From Lachnospiraceae bacterium UBA7202 (GTDB lineage Bacteria; Bacillota; Clostridia; Lachnospirales; Lachnospiraceae), in the NCBI GenBank assembly GCA_002490705.1, contig DKUO01000032.1, forward strand, positions 2,174 to 66,173: a DNA stretch of 64,000 bases, in the 5' to 3' direction. Numbering within the stretch: the first letter of the stretch is position 1; the number at the start of each line of letters is the position of its first letter. Of the stretch, positions 33,612-42,112 are shown in pieces. The notes below the pieces were generated by a model. It did not search any database. It saw nothing but the letters and a program-made list of their open reading frames with translations, and was not told where the DNA came from. Made by a program: the position numbers and the translations under genes.

Positions 33612-34110
33612 GCCCTTTCCCGAAAAATTGATCCACACAATCGCACAGGCGGCCACATAAGTGACCGCCTGCGCATCCCCTTTTACACTGAATACCAGTG
33701 CTTTATTAGAATAGACATACGCCAAGTACAAACCTTGCCTTCGATCCCGCTTGGCCGATACGGGCATACATCTATCTAACCCTTTTTCATTTCTGCGTCC
33801 CCCGTTTATTCGGCGGCGCATCGTCCTGTTCTTCCGTCAAGCCCTTCCTGTCGTTCATGCGACATAAATACTTATTTCTATAGAATCTATCCAACTGATT
33901 CTGTAATCGGCTCTCTCGACCATACCGCCGATTCGGGCTGCTTGTACATCTGAAATCGATCATCTTCTGTAACCTTCCCTTCCGGCTGTGCCGCCAATGC
34001 GGCATCTATCTCTATATAATCGAACAATCTGAAGCGTTCTTCCTTCTGCCCATGCAGACGTCTCTCCAGAAAATCAAACTGATTTCAAAATCCTCCTTGC
34101 GGCTGTGCCG
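33612..34110. other. Gap after the BlaR1-like gene, no supported gene
   Basis: Open frames here have unlikely composition and no ribosome sites. A stretch at 33981-34008 resembles 34093-34120 (CGGCTGTGCCG followed by CA-TGCGGGCAT-like bases), which is the 3' end of the BlaR1-like gene, so part of this gap may be a decayed duplication of that end. A GC-rich hairpin, GGCGGTCAC..GTGGCCGCC, lies near 33650-33673. Confidence 0.4.
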
Positions 34111-35469
34111 TCAGTGCGGGCATACATCATATTTACGCCAACCAATCTGTTCACCCAATTTTATAGTACCGCATTTACTGCATCTCTCCGCTTTATACTC
34201 TCTCACCACACAGCTTCCGTCCGAATTTTTATTATGCCTGTACTCCGTTCCCGGCACATAATCGTGATCACAGCTCCTATGAGGCTCCGCATCGGGAATA
34301 TAGTAAATGTTGCCCTCCTCGTCGACAAACTGCCTGTCATACAGGATCTCAACCGTTTCTTCTTTGAACTCGATTGTCGTTTCCTCCCTTATGTCCTCCG
34401 GTGCAAACAGGATAGACTCAGATTCCAACGCCGCCTCAATCTCTTCCTCAGGCATATCTTCCGGCACAATCTCATTATGCCCATCCCTGTAAGCAAGTGC
34501 CGTCATGGAATTGGCGAAAATCAACGCCGCCACCAAAGTTCCTGTTGCAAAACGATTCCATTTCTTTTTTCTCATCAGATTGTCCACCCTTTCCTTCACT
34601 CTTCTCATGTTTGATCCAAAACCGGCCTTCCACTTAAGTGGAAACCGTTTCAACTCTTCCGCTTCCTGCGCCTCCTCAATCAACAGAAGCCCATATCCGG
34701 TTCTTTCCTCTTCGGTCAGTTCCCACACCGCTGTCTCATCACAGGATATCTCACAGACACGGTCGAACTCATCACACAACAGCCACATCATCGGATTGCA
34801 CCAGTGCAAAAACTTCGCAAACTGTATCAGCATCTTCCAGACCGCGTCCAAGCGTCTGATATGTACCATTTCATGACGGACGACCAGTTCCGATTCCCGG
34901 CTTCCTATTTCCCTGCCGCAGAGAATGACCGGCCGGAGAACTCCGAATGTGATAGAGGGCCTTCCCGGCTCTCCCTGATACAGCAGCACACGGCGTTTGG
35001 TTCCGTACTGTTCCTTCAAACCGGCGAGAAACGCCTCATGCTCTTCCGTCATTGTCGTATCTACATAACCGGCAACCAAACGGGCTGTCCTGATATATTT
35101 CCGCAGTTCTCTCAGCATCAGCAAACAGGCAACCGTCAGCCATAGAAACACCAGTATGATCTGTAATTCCATATAGTTATTCACATACGTTTTTCCGTCT
35201 GTACGGACAATATATTTTGTCCGCGTAAGCGGTATTTGTGCGATCTCCATCTTGACCATTGCCATCTGTCTTTCCGGTACGATGATGCGAATCGCCTCTC
35301 CGTACCACCTTTTCAGAAAAGGCAGCGGAATCAGATAATATAGAATGGCCGCTTTTGCCAGCAAATAATAGTAGTTCGCACTGATTTTACCTCTCAGCAG
35401 GCGCCTCAGTATCCAACAGCATGCTGTCATCGTACTTCCCGAAGCCGTCATCATTAGTAAGTATTCCAT
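34111..35469 (-). CDS. M56-family membrane metalloprotease, BlaR1/MecR1-like
   Basis: A 452-residue sensor protease. Membrane segments lie at about residues 5-22, 33-52, 100-120 and 307-325. The zinc site is HEMVH (199-203) with Glu240 in RVCEISCDETAV, as in BlaR1. The outer part after residue 326 is only about 125 residues and has no penicillin-binding domain. Instead it has an acidic stretch followed by a Cys/His-rich end (RSCDHDYVPGTEYRH, ERCSKCGTIK, DVCPH) that could bind metal. It is read 8 bases after the BlaI-type repressor gene. The likely role is to cut or release that repressor when an outside signal arrives; the signal is not beta-lactam by sequence. Confidence 0.88.
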   Translation of the reverse strand: MEYLLMMTASGSTMTACCWILRRLLRGKISANYYYLLAKAAILYYLIPLPFLKRWYGEAIRIIVPERQMAMVKMEIAQIPLTRTKYIVRTDGKTYVNNYMELQIILVFLWLTVACLLMLRELRKYIRTARLVAGYVDTTMTEEHEAFLAGLKEQYGTKRRVLLYQGEPGRPSITFGVLRPVILCGREIGSRESELVVRHEMVHIRRLDAVWKMLIQFAKFLHWCNPMMWLLCDEFDRVCEISCDETAVWELTEEERTGYGLLLIEEAQEAEELKRFPLKWKAGFGSNMRRVKERVDNLMRKKKWNRFATGTLVAALIFANSMTALAYRDGHNEIVPEDMPEEEIEAALESESILFAPEDIREETTIEFKEETVEILYDRQFVDEEGNIYYIPDAEPHRSCDHDYVPGTEYRHNKNSDGSCVVREYKAERCSKCGTIKLGEQIGWRKYDVCPH

Positions 35470-35477
35470 GTACGCTC

Positions 35478-35840
35478 CTAGCTGTCTTTCAGAATTTTGA
35501 TCAGTTCCTGTGCCTCACTCTCGTTTATCGCGTTTTTCCTGGCAAAGGCCGCCACAAATTTACTCAGCCTTCCTTCATACATAGAATCCACTGCATTTTT
35601 CATCTGCATGTAATTATATTCGTCCCTGCTGTACACGGCCTTAACCATTCTGTGGTCCCGTGTAACGAGCCCCTTTTCCTCAAGCCGGCTCAGGAACGTG
35701 TTTAAGGTCTGTCTTTTCCATTCCTTACCATCCGCCTCAAATAATGTAAGAAGCTGCGACTGCTTAATCGCCTCCTGCTGATCCCACAGCTTCTCCATCA
35801 CCTCCTTCTCTGCCTTTGTTACGTCATAAAAGCCTTTCAT
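35478..35840 (-). CDS. BlaI/MecI-family transcriptional repressor
   Basis: A 120-residue winged-helix protein. KAEKEVMEKLWDQQEAIKQS and RQTLNTFLSRLEEKGLVTRD are the classic BlaI DNA-binding part, and the C-terminal 40 residues form the dimer helices. It is the first gene of an operon with the M56 protease, and its promoter is consensus-like with a palindrome at the -10. It probably represses its own operon and perhaps others, such as the neighbouring ABC exporter. Confidence 0.92.
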   Translation of the reverse strand: MKGFYDVTKAEKEVMEKLWDQQEAIKQSQLLTLFEADGKEWKRQTLNTFLSRLEEKGLVTRDHRMVKAVYSRDEYNYMQMKNAVDSMYEGRLSKFVAAFARKNAINESEAQELIKILKDS

Positions 35841-35873
35841 ACTCCCTCCGCTCCATGACCACCTTGCGTAGTC

Positions 35874-35902
35874 ATTATATAATTATATTTGTCGTATGTC
35901 AA
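35874..35902 (-). promoter_or_regulatory. BlaI/BlaR1-like operon promoter with palindrome
   Basis: On the minus strand TTGACA (35902-35897), 17 bases, TATAAT (35879-35874), a perfect consensus promoter. The palindrome ATATAATTATAT (35877-35888) overlaps the -10. A further dyad, TACATGATGTA (35953-35963), similar to MecI/BlaI half-sites TACA/TGTA, lies about 50 bases upstream. Confidence 0.7.
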
Positions 35903-35995
35903 CCCCTTTTCTCAATATGTTGTATATTTTTTAAGCTGACACACAAATTGCATACATGATGTAGATATAAATCGTATCCTTATCCTATTTTTTTC

Positions 35996-37894
35996 TCACG
36001 CCGTAATGGCATTCCCGGTATACAACTGGTAATATTTTCCCTTTTCCTCAATCAACTGGTCATGAGTGCCCCGCTCAATGATCCGCCCCTGCTCCAATAC
36101 CATAATGCAGTCCGAATTTTTTACGGTGGAAAGCCTGTGGGCGATCACAAAGGTGGTCCTGCCCTTCATCAGTTTATCCATGCCGTCCTGCACAATGCGC
36201 TCGGTGCGGGTGTCGATGGAGCTGGTCGCCTCATCCAGGATCAAAACCGGCGGGTCCGCAATGGCCGCCCTGGCAATGGCAAGAAGCTGTCTCTGCCCCT
36301 GACTCAGGTTCGCACCGTCCCCGGAAAGCACCGTGTCATATCCCTCCGGCAGTCTTCTGATAAAACTGTCCGCATTTGCCAGCTTGGCCGCCGCACGCAC
36401 CTCCTCATCCGTAGCGTCCAGCTTCCCGTATCGGATGTTCTCCATAACCGTCCCCGTAAAGAGGTGGGTATCCTGTAACACAATGCCGAGAGAGCGGCGC
36501 AGATCATCCTTCTTTATCTTATTTACGTTAATGCCGTCATAGCGGATCTTCCCGTCCTGAATGTCATAGAAGCGGTTGATCAGATTGGTGATCGTGGTCT
36601 TGCCCGCTCCGGTGGAACCCACAAAGGCAATCTTCTGCCCCGGCTCGGCATAGAGTTTCACATCATGAAGCACCATCTTATCATCATTATACCCGAAATC
36701 CACGCCGTCGAAAACCACATCTCCCTTAAGTTCCACATAATCGACAGAATGATCCGCCTGATGTTCATGCCGCCATGCCCAACGGCCCGTGCGCTCCGGC
36801 GTCTCCACAAGCGTTCCGTTTTCCTCCCGCACATTGACCAGCGTGACATAGCCATTGTCCACCTCAGGCTTCTCATCCATCATCTTAAAAATGCGCTCTG
36901 CTCCGGCCATCGCCATGACGATGGAATTAAATTGTTGACTCACTTGATTAATCGGCATATTGAAGCTTTTATTGAAGGTCAGGAAGCTTGCCAGTTTTCC
37001 AAGCGTCAGTCCCGTTGCGCCGGAAAGCGCCAGCGCGCCGCCCACCATGGCGCAGACCACATAGCTCACATTGCCCAGCTGCTGATTCACGGGCCCCACC
37101 ACATTGACCAGATAGTTTGCCTTATCCGCGCTCTCAAACAGGGCGTCGTTTAAGACCCTGAAATCCTCAATATTTTTTTCCTCATGGTTAAATACCTTAA
37201 CCACCTTCTGACCGTTCATCATCTCCTCGATGAAGCCGTTCACCTTACCCAGATTGGTCTGCTGTTCCAAAAAGTATCTGCCGCTTAACCCTGCCACCTT
37301 CTTGGTCACCACCAGCATCACCGCCACCATCAGCAAGGTTACCAACGTCAGCGGCACGCTCAGAATGATCATGCTGGCCAGGACGCTCACAATGGTGATC
37401 AGGCTGTTAAACACCTGCGGCATACTCTGGCTGATCATCTGGCGCAGCGTTTCCGTATCGTTTGTATAGGTTGACATAATATCTCCATGGGAGTGCGTGT
37501 CAAAATACTTAATGGGCAGCGTCTCCATATGGGAAAAGAGATCGTCCCTTACGTTTCTCAGCGTCCCCTGAGTCACATTGATCATAATGCGGTTCCATGC
37601 GTAAGCTGAAATCACACCGATCAGGTAAAAGCATGCCACCCGCGCAATGGCCCACGCTAACGGGGTAAAGTCCGGTTCATCCTGCGTGAGCATGGGTGCA
37701 ATGTAATCATCAATCAGCCTCTGGATAAACATGGTTCCCTGCACATTAGCCAGCACACTCACCAAAATGAGCACCGCCACCAGCGCAAGATGAATCCCGT
37801 AATCTTTTGCCACATATCCCATCAACCGTTTAAACACTTTTCCCGGATTCTCGATCCGTTTTCCGCCCTGCATTCTTCCATGTGGTCCCGGCAT
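35996..37894 (-). CDS. ABC exporter, catalytically complete half
   Basis: A 632-residue fusion of a six-segment membrane domain (about residues 30-330) and an ATPase domain. Walker A is GSTGAGKTT, the signature is LSQGQRQLLAIARAA and Walker B is VLILDEATSSID, with the catalytic Glu present. The signature has Gln where Gly is usual. An unusual insert of about 35 residues (VNVREENGTLVETPERTGRW and following HEHQAD) lies between the two domains. It overlaps the partner gene by one base and forms a heterodimer with it, like BmrCD or LmrCD drug exporters. The cargo could be a drug, peptide or lipid. Confidence 0.93.
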   Translation of the reverse strand: MPGPHGRMQGGKRIENPGKVFKRLMGYVAKDYGIHLALVAVLILVSVLANVQGTMFIQRLIDDYIAPMLTQDEPDFTPLAWAIARVACFYLIGVISAYAWNRIMINVTQGTLRNVRDDLFSHMETLPIKYFDTHSHGDIMSTYTNDTETLRQMISQSMPQVFNSLITIVSVLASMIILSVPLTLVTLLMVAVMLVVTKKVAGLSGRYFLEQQTNLGKVNGFIEEMMNGQKVVKVFNHEEKNIEDFRVLNDALFESADKANYLVNVVGPVNQQLGNVSYVVCAMVGGALALSGATGLTLGKLASFLTFNKSFNMPINQVSQQFNSIVMAMAGAERIFKMMDEKPEVDNGYVTLVNVREENGTLVETPERTGRWAWRHEHQADHSVDYVELKGDVVFDGVDFGYNDDKMVLHDVKLYAEPGQKIAFVGSTGAGKTTITNLINRFYDIQDGKIRYDGINVNKIKKDDLRRSLGIVLQDTHLFTGTVMENIRYGKLDATDEEVRAAAKLANADSFIRRLPEGYDTVLSGDGANLSQGQRQLLAIARAAIADPPVLILDEATSSIDTRTERIVQDGMDKLMKGRTTFVIAHRLSTVKNSDCIMVLEQGRIIERGTHDQLIEEKGKYYQLYTGNAITA

Positions 37895-39654
37895 TACTCC
37901 ACGCCTCCTTTCTGTTCATCGAAGTCACCGCCGCCATTTGTCTGCGACTCGTACACTTCCCTGTAAATCTCATTGTCCCGCAGCAGCTCCTCGTGGGTGC
38001 CGAAGCCGTGAATCCGCCCGTCATCCATGACGATAATACGGTCCGCCTCCATGACGCTGGCTACACGCTGGGCAATAATCAGCTTCGTGGTATTGGGAAT
38101 TTCCTCCGCAAAGGCTTTCCGAATCTTCGCATCCGTGGCAGTGTCCACCGCACTGGTGGAATCGTCCAGAATCAGCACCTTCGGCTTTTTCAGCAGCGCC
38201 CTTGCAATGGTCAGCCGCTGCCTTTGTCCGCCGGAGACATTGGTGCCGCCCTGCTCTATGTAGGTATGATACCCCTCCGGCATCTTCTCGATAAATTCGT
38301 CCGCGCAGGCCAGCTTGCACACCCGCCTGCACTCCTCCTCCGTGGCATTGGCGTCGCCCCATCGCAGATTATCCAAAATCGTACCGGAAAACAATACGTT
38401 CTTTTGCAAAACCACCGCCACCTGATCCCGCAGGGTTTCAATGTCATACTCCCTGACGTCCCTGCCGCCCACAAGCACACTCCCTTCCGACACATCGTAG
38501 AGACGGCTGATCAGATTCACCAGACTGGTCTTTGCACTGCCGGTGCCGCCGATGATGCCGACGGTCTCCCCCGCATGTATTTTCAGGTTGATATCGTGCA
38601 GAACCGCTTCGCTGCTCTCTTTATGGTAAGAAAAGCGCACATGCCGGAATTCAATCTCTCCGTCCGCCACCTCATACACAGGATCGACCGGATTGGTCAA
38701 ATCGCTCTTTTCATTCAGCACCTCGCAGATACGCTCCGCACTGGCGATACTCATACTCATCATTACAAAGATCATGGCCACCATCATCAGGCTCATCAGA
38801 ATATTCATGCAGTAGGTAAGCAAGCTCATCAGCTCACCCGTGGTCAGCGTGCTCTGTACGATCTGTTTCGCGCCCAGCCAGCTGATCAGCAGAATACAGC
38901 CGTAAACCGTAAACTGCATAACAGGCATATTTAACACCACATTTTTTTCGGCCTTCAGGAAAATATCATAGATGCCCTGGCTGGCGTTCTTAAATTTCTT
39001 GGTCTCATAATCTTCCCTGACATAAGCCTTTACCACACGGACCGCGCTCACGTTTTCCTGCACGGAAGCATTCAGCTCATCGTACTTCGGAAAGGCCTGT
39101 TTGAAATACTTCATGGCGCCTCTGATAATGAAAAACAGTACCACCCCAAGCAGAATCACCGCCACCAGATAAACCGACGCCAGCTTCGCGTTGATCAGAA
39201 ACGCCATCGCCATGGCGCAGATCATGCTGACAGGCGCGCGGAAACAGATCCGCAGAATCATCTGGTAAGCCATCTGTATATTCGTCACATCAGTGGTCAG
39301 TCTGGTGACCAGACCCGCCGTGCTGAACTTATCAAGGCTGGAAAAAGAGAAGGTCTGTATGTTCTCAAACATCGCCTGTCTTAGGTTCTTCGCAAATCCC
39401 GTGGACGCCCTTGCCCCGTACTTGCCTCCCATAACGCCGCAGAAGAGCCCACACAGCGCCGCCGCAACCATGACTGCGCCCACCGTGTAGATATGCTGCA
39501 TATTCCCGGCCTCCACACCGTCGTCAATGATGGACGCCATCAAAAACGGAAGCAGCATCTCAAAAATGACTTCCAATATCATAAATACCGGAGTTATGAT
39601 CGAAGCTTTTTTATATTCCTTTATCTGTGCCGCAAGGGTCTTAATCATTGTCAT
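37894..39654 (-). CDS. ABC exporter, degenerate-site half
   Basis: A 586-residue membrane-ATPase fusion and the first gene of the pair. Walker A is GGTGSAKTS, the signature is VSGGQRQRLTIARALL and Walker B is VLILDDSTSAVD. The catalytic Glu is replaced by Asp, which marks the degenerate half of heterodimeric exporters. Six membrane segments lie in residues 15-300. It works together with the downstream gene; stop and start overlap by one base (ATG within the stop region). Confidence 0.93.
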   Translation of the reverse strand: MTMIKTLAAQIKEYKKASIITPVFMILEVIFEMLLPFLMASIIDDGVEAGNMQHIYTVGAVMVAAALCGLFCGVMGGKYGARASTGFAKNLRQAMFENIQTFSFSSLDKFSTAGLVTRLTTDVTNIQMAYQMILRICFRAPVSMICAMAMAFLINAKLASVYLVAVILLGVVLFFIIRGAMKYFKQAFPKYDELNASVQENVSAVRVVKAYVREDYETKKFKNASQGIYDIFLKAEKNVVLNMPVMQFTVYGCILLISWLGAKQIVQSTLTTGELMSLLTYCMNILMSLMMVAMIFVMMSMSIASAERICEVLNEKSDLTNPVDPVYEVADGEIEFRHVRFSYHKESSEAVLHDINLKIHAGETVGIIGGTGSAKTSLVNLISRLYDVSEGSVLVGGRDVREYDIETLRDQVAVVLQKNVLFSGTILDNLRWGDANATEEECRRVCKLACADEFIEKMPEGYHTYIEQGGTNVSGGQRQRLTIARALLKKPKVLILDDSTSAVDTATDAKIRKAFAEEIPNTTKLIIAQRVASVMEADRIIVMDDGRIHGFGTHEELLRDNEIYREVYESQTNGGGDFDEQKGGVE

Positions 39655-39676
39655 TCCTCCCTCTGTCTATATATAA

Positions 39677-39706
39677 AGAACCATGCGACAAACGCCGCAT
39701 GGTTCT
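39677..39706. terminator. Bidirectional terminator before the exporter operon
   Basis: AGAACCATGCG and CGCATGGTTCT form an 11-bp stem with T-rich sequence on both sides (TTATATAT and ATTTTTCT). It ends the sugar-transport operon. A minus-strand TTGACA at 39735-39730 upstream of it could start exporter transcription, in which case this hairpin would be an attenuator. Confidence 0.7.
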
Positions 39707-39762
39707 ATTTTTCTACAATAAAAATTTAATGTCAACGGTTTTCAGAAGTTTTCATAAAAATT

Positions 39763-40929
39763 TTACTCTTTTGTCTTCTCCTTGTTGTTCATAATCTCGA
39801 ACACTACTGCCGCCAGGAGCACAACGCCCTTAACTACTTTCTGCCAGTTCGCGTCGATACTCATAAGGCTCATGCCCAGATTGATAACGCCGATCAGTGT
39901 TGCACCGATTACCATGCCGAACACAGTACCGGAACCGCCGTATGCGGACACGCCGCCCACCACGCAGGCGGAGATCGCGTCCATCTCGTAGTTGGTACCC
40001 GCCGTCGGATTTGCTGCAGACAGTCTTGCCATCGTCATCCAGGCACTGATTACGGTAAGAACCGCCATATTCAGATAAGCCAGGAAGAAAATCCTTTTTG
40101 TGTCGATACCGGAAAGTCTGGTGGCCTCCACATTGCCGCCAATGGTATAAAAATAGCGGCCAATGGTAGTCTTGGAAGTGATAAAATTATAGATCAGCAC
40201 GATCACTGCCACCCAGATCAGATTATTCGGAATCCCGCCCGCCTGCGCCAGTTTGTAGGCAAACAGCAGGATCACCGCACACACCAGCACGCATCGCACA
40301 ACCACGCTGGTCATACTCTCCGACTCATAGCCTCTTTTCACCTTGTCGTTTCTGCCCTTTAACTGTAAAATCACGAACAGCACGCAAGCAATCACGCCCA
40401 CAAGAATACAGGTGATATTCAGTCCCGCGCCGCCAAACAAATCAGGTACGCTGCCGTTAAACATCTTGATAAAACCATCCGGCATAGGCGCGATGGTTGC
40501 GCCGTTTAAAAGCGCCGTGCCCCAGCCCCGAAAAGCCAGATACCCTGCCAGTGTTGCGATCCACGGTGGAATATTGATATAGGCAATCAAAAAGCCTTCC
40601 ACAATACCGTATATCACGCCTGCCCCTATCATAAGCAGCATCGCCATAGGCACAGACATACCGCCCCGCACCATCATAATGCCCCCGATGGCGCCGATAA
40701 AGCAAACGAAGGAACCGACGGACAGGTCGATGTTACCGCCTGTAAGCATACACATCAGCATACCCGTCGCCAACACAAACACATAGGCGTTCTGCGCAAT
40801 CAACGCCTGAAAACTGGAAGCCGCAAACATCTGTCCCTTTGTCATCACCGAGAAGAATATCACAATCAGGACAAGGACTATTTTCATGGTATGTTTTCTG
40901 AGAATTTCTATTGTTTTCTTCATTTTCAT
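39763..40929 (-). CDS. Monosaccharide ABC permease 2 (XylH/MmsB-GguB type)
   Basis: A 388-residue protein with about ten membrane segments. Family blocks are VLATGMLMCMLTGGNIDLSV and LSGIDTKRIFFLAYLNMAVL, with GVSAYGGSGTVFGMVIGATL near the end. It is a clear paralogue of the permease gene just upstream (40939-42108); the two share these blocks nearly unchanged. The gap is 9 bases. With the ATPase at 42113 it imports pentoses or hexoses bound by the protein at 43840. Two different permeases may form a mixed channel or serve as a spare copy. Confidence 0.92.
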   Translation of the reverse strand: MKMKKTIEILRKHTMKIVLVLIVIFFSVMTKGQMFAASSFQALIAQNAYVFVLATGMLMCMLTGGNIDLSVGSFVCFIGAIGGIMMVRGGMSVPMAMLLMIGAGVIYGIVEGFLIAYINIPPWIATLAGYLAFRGWGTALLNGATIAPMPDGFIKMFNGSVPDLFGGAGLNITCILVGVIACVLFVILQLKGRNDKVKRGYESESMTSVVVRCVLVCAVILLFAYKLAQAGGIPNNLIWVAVIVLIYNFITSKTTIGRYFYTIGGNVEATRLSGIDTKRIFFLAYLNMAVLTVISAWMTMARLSAANPTAGTNYEMDAISACVVGGVSAYGGSGTVFGMVIGATLIGVINLGMSLMSIDANWQKVVKGVVLLAAVVFEIMNNKEKTKE

Positions 40930-40938
40930 CCTCCTCCC

Positions 40939-42108
40939 TTATTTCTTCTCTCTCTTTGACAGTACGTCAAAGGCAACCGCCACCAGCAATACCAGCCCTT
41001 TCACTACCTTCTGGTAATTGGCATCAATCCCCATAATACTCATACCCTGGTTGATTACGCCCATCAGAGCTGCACCGATCACCACGCCGGTCACGGAACC
41101 CACGCCGCCGTATGCGGATGCGCCGCCGATAAAGCATGCGCCGATGGCGTCCATCTCATAACCCTGCCCGTAGGTGGGCTGGGATGTGGTCAGTCTGGCA
41201 ATTGTCAAAATACCCGCTAACGCCGCCAGCAGACCCATATTTACATAGGCAAAAAAGTATACTTTCTTCGTATTGATACCGGAAAGTCTGGTGGCCTTTT
41301 CATTGCCGCCCACCGCATACAAGTATCGGCCCATTCTGGTTTTTGTCGTCAGATAGCCGTAAATCAAAAGCACCAGAAGAATCCAGATGAGCGCCGTCGG
41401 AATACCCTTGTGGGAAGCCAGCTTGTATGCGATCCATAAAATTACTGCACTGATCACTACCAGCTTTACGATGGTGCTGCCAAGGGGCGCCGTCTCATAG
41501 CCTCTGCTCTTGTTATTGATCCGGTTCTTCACCTGCATCGCAACCAGTATGATAACAGCGATGCACCCGGCGATCATACAGGTTATATTAAAACTCTCGC
41601 CACCGAACAGATCCGGCACATAGCAGTCGGCGCCACCGCCGAACACTTTAATAAAGGTCTCACTCTTGATCGAAACTGTCATACCCTGAAGCACCGCATT
41701 GGAAAGTCCCCGGAAGGCATACATACCTGCCAGCGTCGCAATAAAAGGCGGCACCTTTACATAAGCGATCCAAAAGCCCTGCCACATGCCGATCAGAATA
41801 CCGATCACCAGCATAGCCAGAACCGCTACCCAGATATTGACGTCTTTATCCATCATCATCGCGCCCACCGCACCCGCGAAGCAGACCACGGAACCTACGG
41901 AAAGGTCGATATTACCGCCCGTCAAAATGCAGAGCAGCATACCCGTCGCCAACACGAACACATAGGCGTTCTGGGAGATCAGGTTGTTAATATTCTGCGG
42001 AAATAAGATTTTGCCCTCCGTCATAAATCCAAAGAAGACCACCACTAGAACGAGGGCGATAACCATGGTATATTTTCTGAGAACTGCCGCAACATTTGTC
42101 TTTTCCAT
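40939..42108 (-). CDS. Monosaccharide ABC permease 1 (XylH/MmsB-GguB type)
   Basis: A 389-residue membrane protein of the CUT2 family. Recognisable blocks are VLATGMLLCILTGGNIDLSV, IPTALIWILLVLLIYGYLTT and SAYGGVGSVTGVVIGAALMG. It lies 4 bases after the ATPase gene. It is paralogous to the next gene; tandem duplication is the simplest origin. It forms the membrane channel for the sugar delivered by the ChvE-like protein. Confidence 0.92.
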   Translation of the reverse strand: MEKTNVAAVLRKYTMVIALVLVVVFFGFMTEGKILFPQNINNLISQNAYVFVLATGMLLCILTGGNIDLSVGSVVCFAGAVGAMMMDKDVNIWVAVLAMLVIGILIGMWQGFWIAYVKVPPFIATLAGMYAFRGLSNAVLQGMTVSIKSETFIKVFGGGADCYVPDLFGGESFNITCMIAGCIAVIILVAMQVKNRINNKSRGYETAPLGSTIVKLVVISAVILWIAYKLASHKGIPTALIWILLVLLIYGYLTTKTRMGRYLYAVGGNEKATRLSGINTKKVYFFAYVNMGLLAALAGILTIARLTTSQPTYGQGYEMDAIGACFIGGASAYGGVGSVTGVVIGAALMGVINQGMSIMGIDANYQKVVKGLVLLVAVAFDVLSKREKK

Positions 42109-42112
42109 ATCC

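Noticed and set aside
33573..34005. Two minus-strand frames of 72 and 82 residues between the toxin locus and the BlaR1-like gene
   Set aside because: Overlapping frames, Arg/Asn-rich biased composition, no ribosome sites, and one crosses the antisense promoter. Treated as non-coding.
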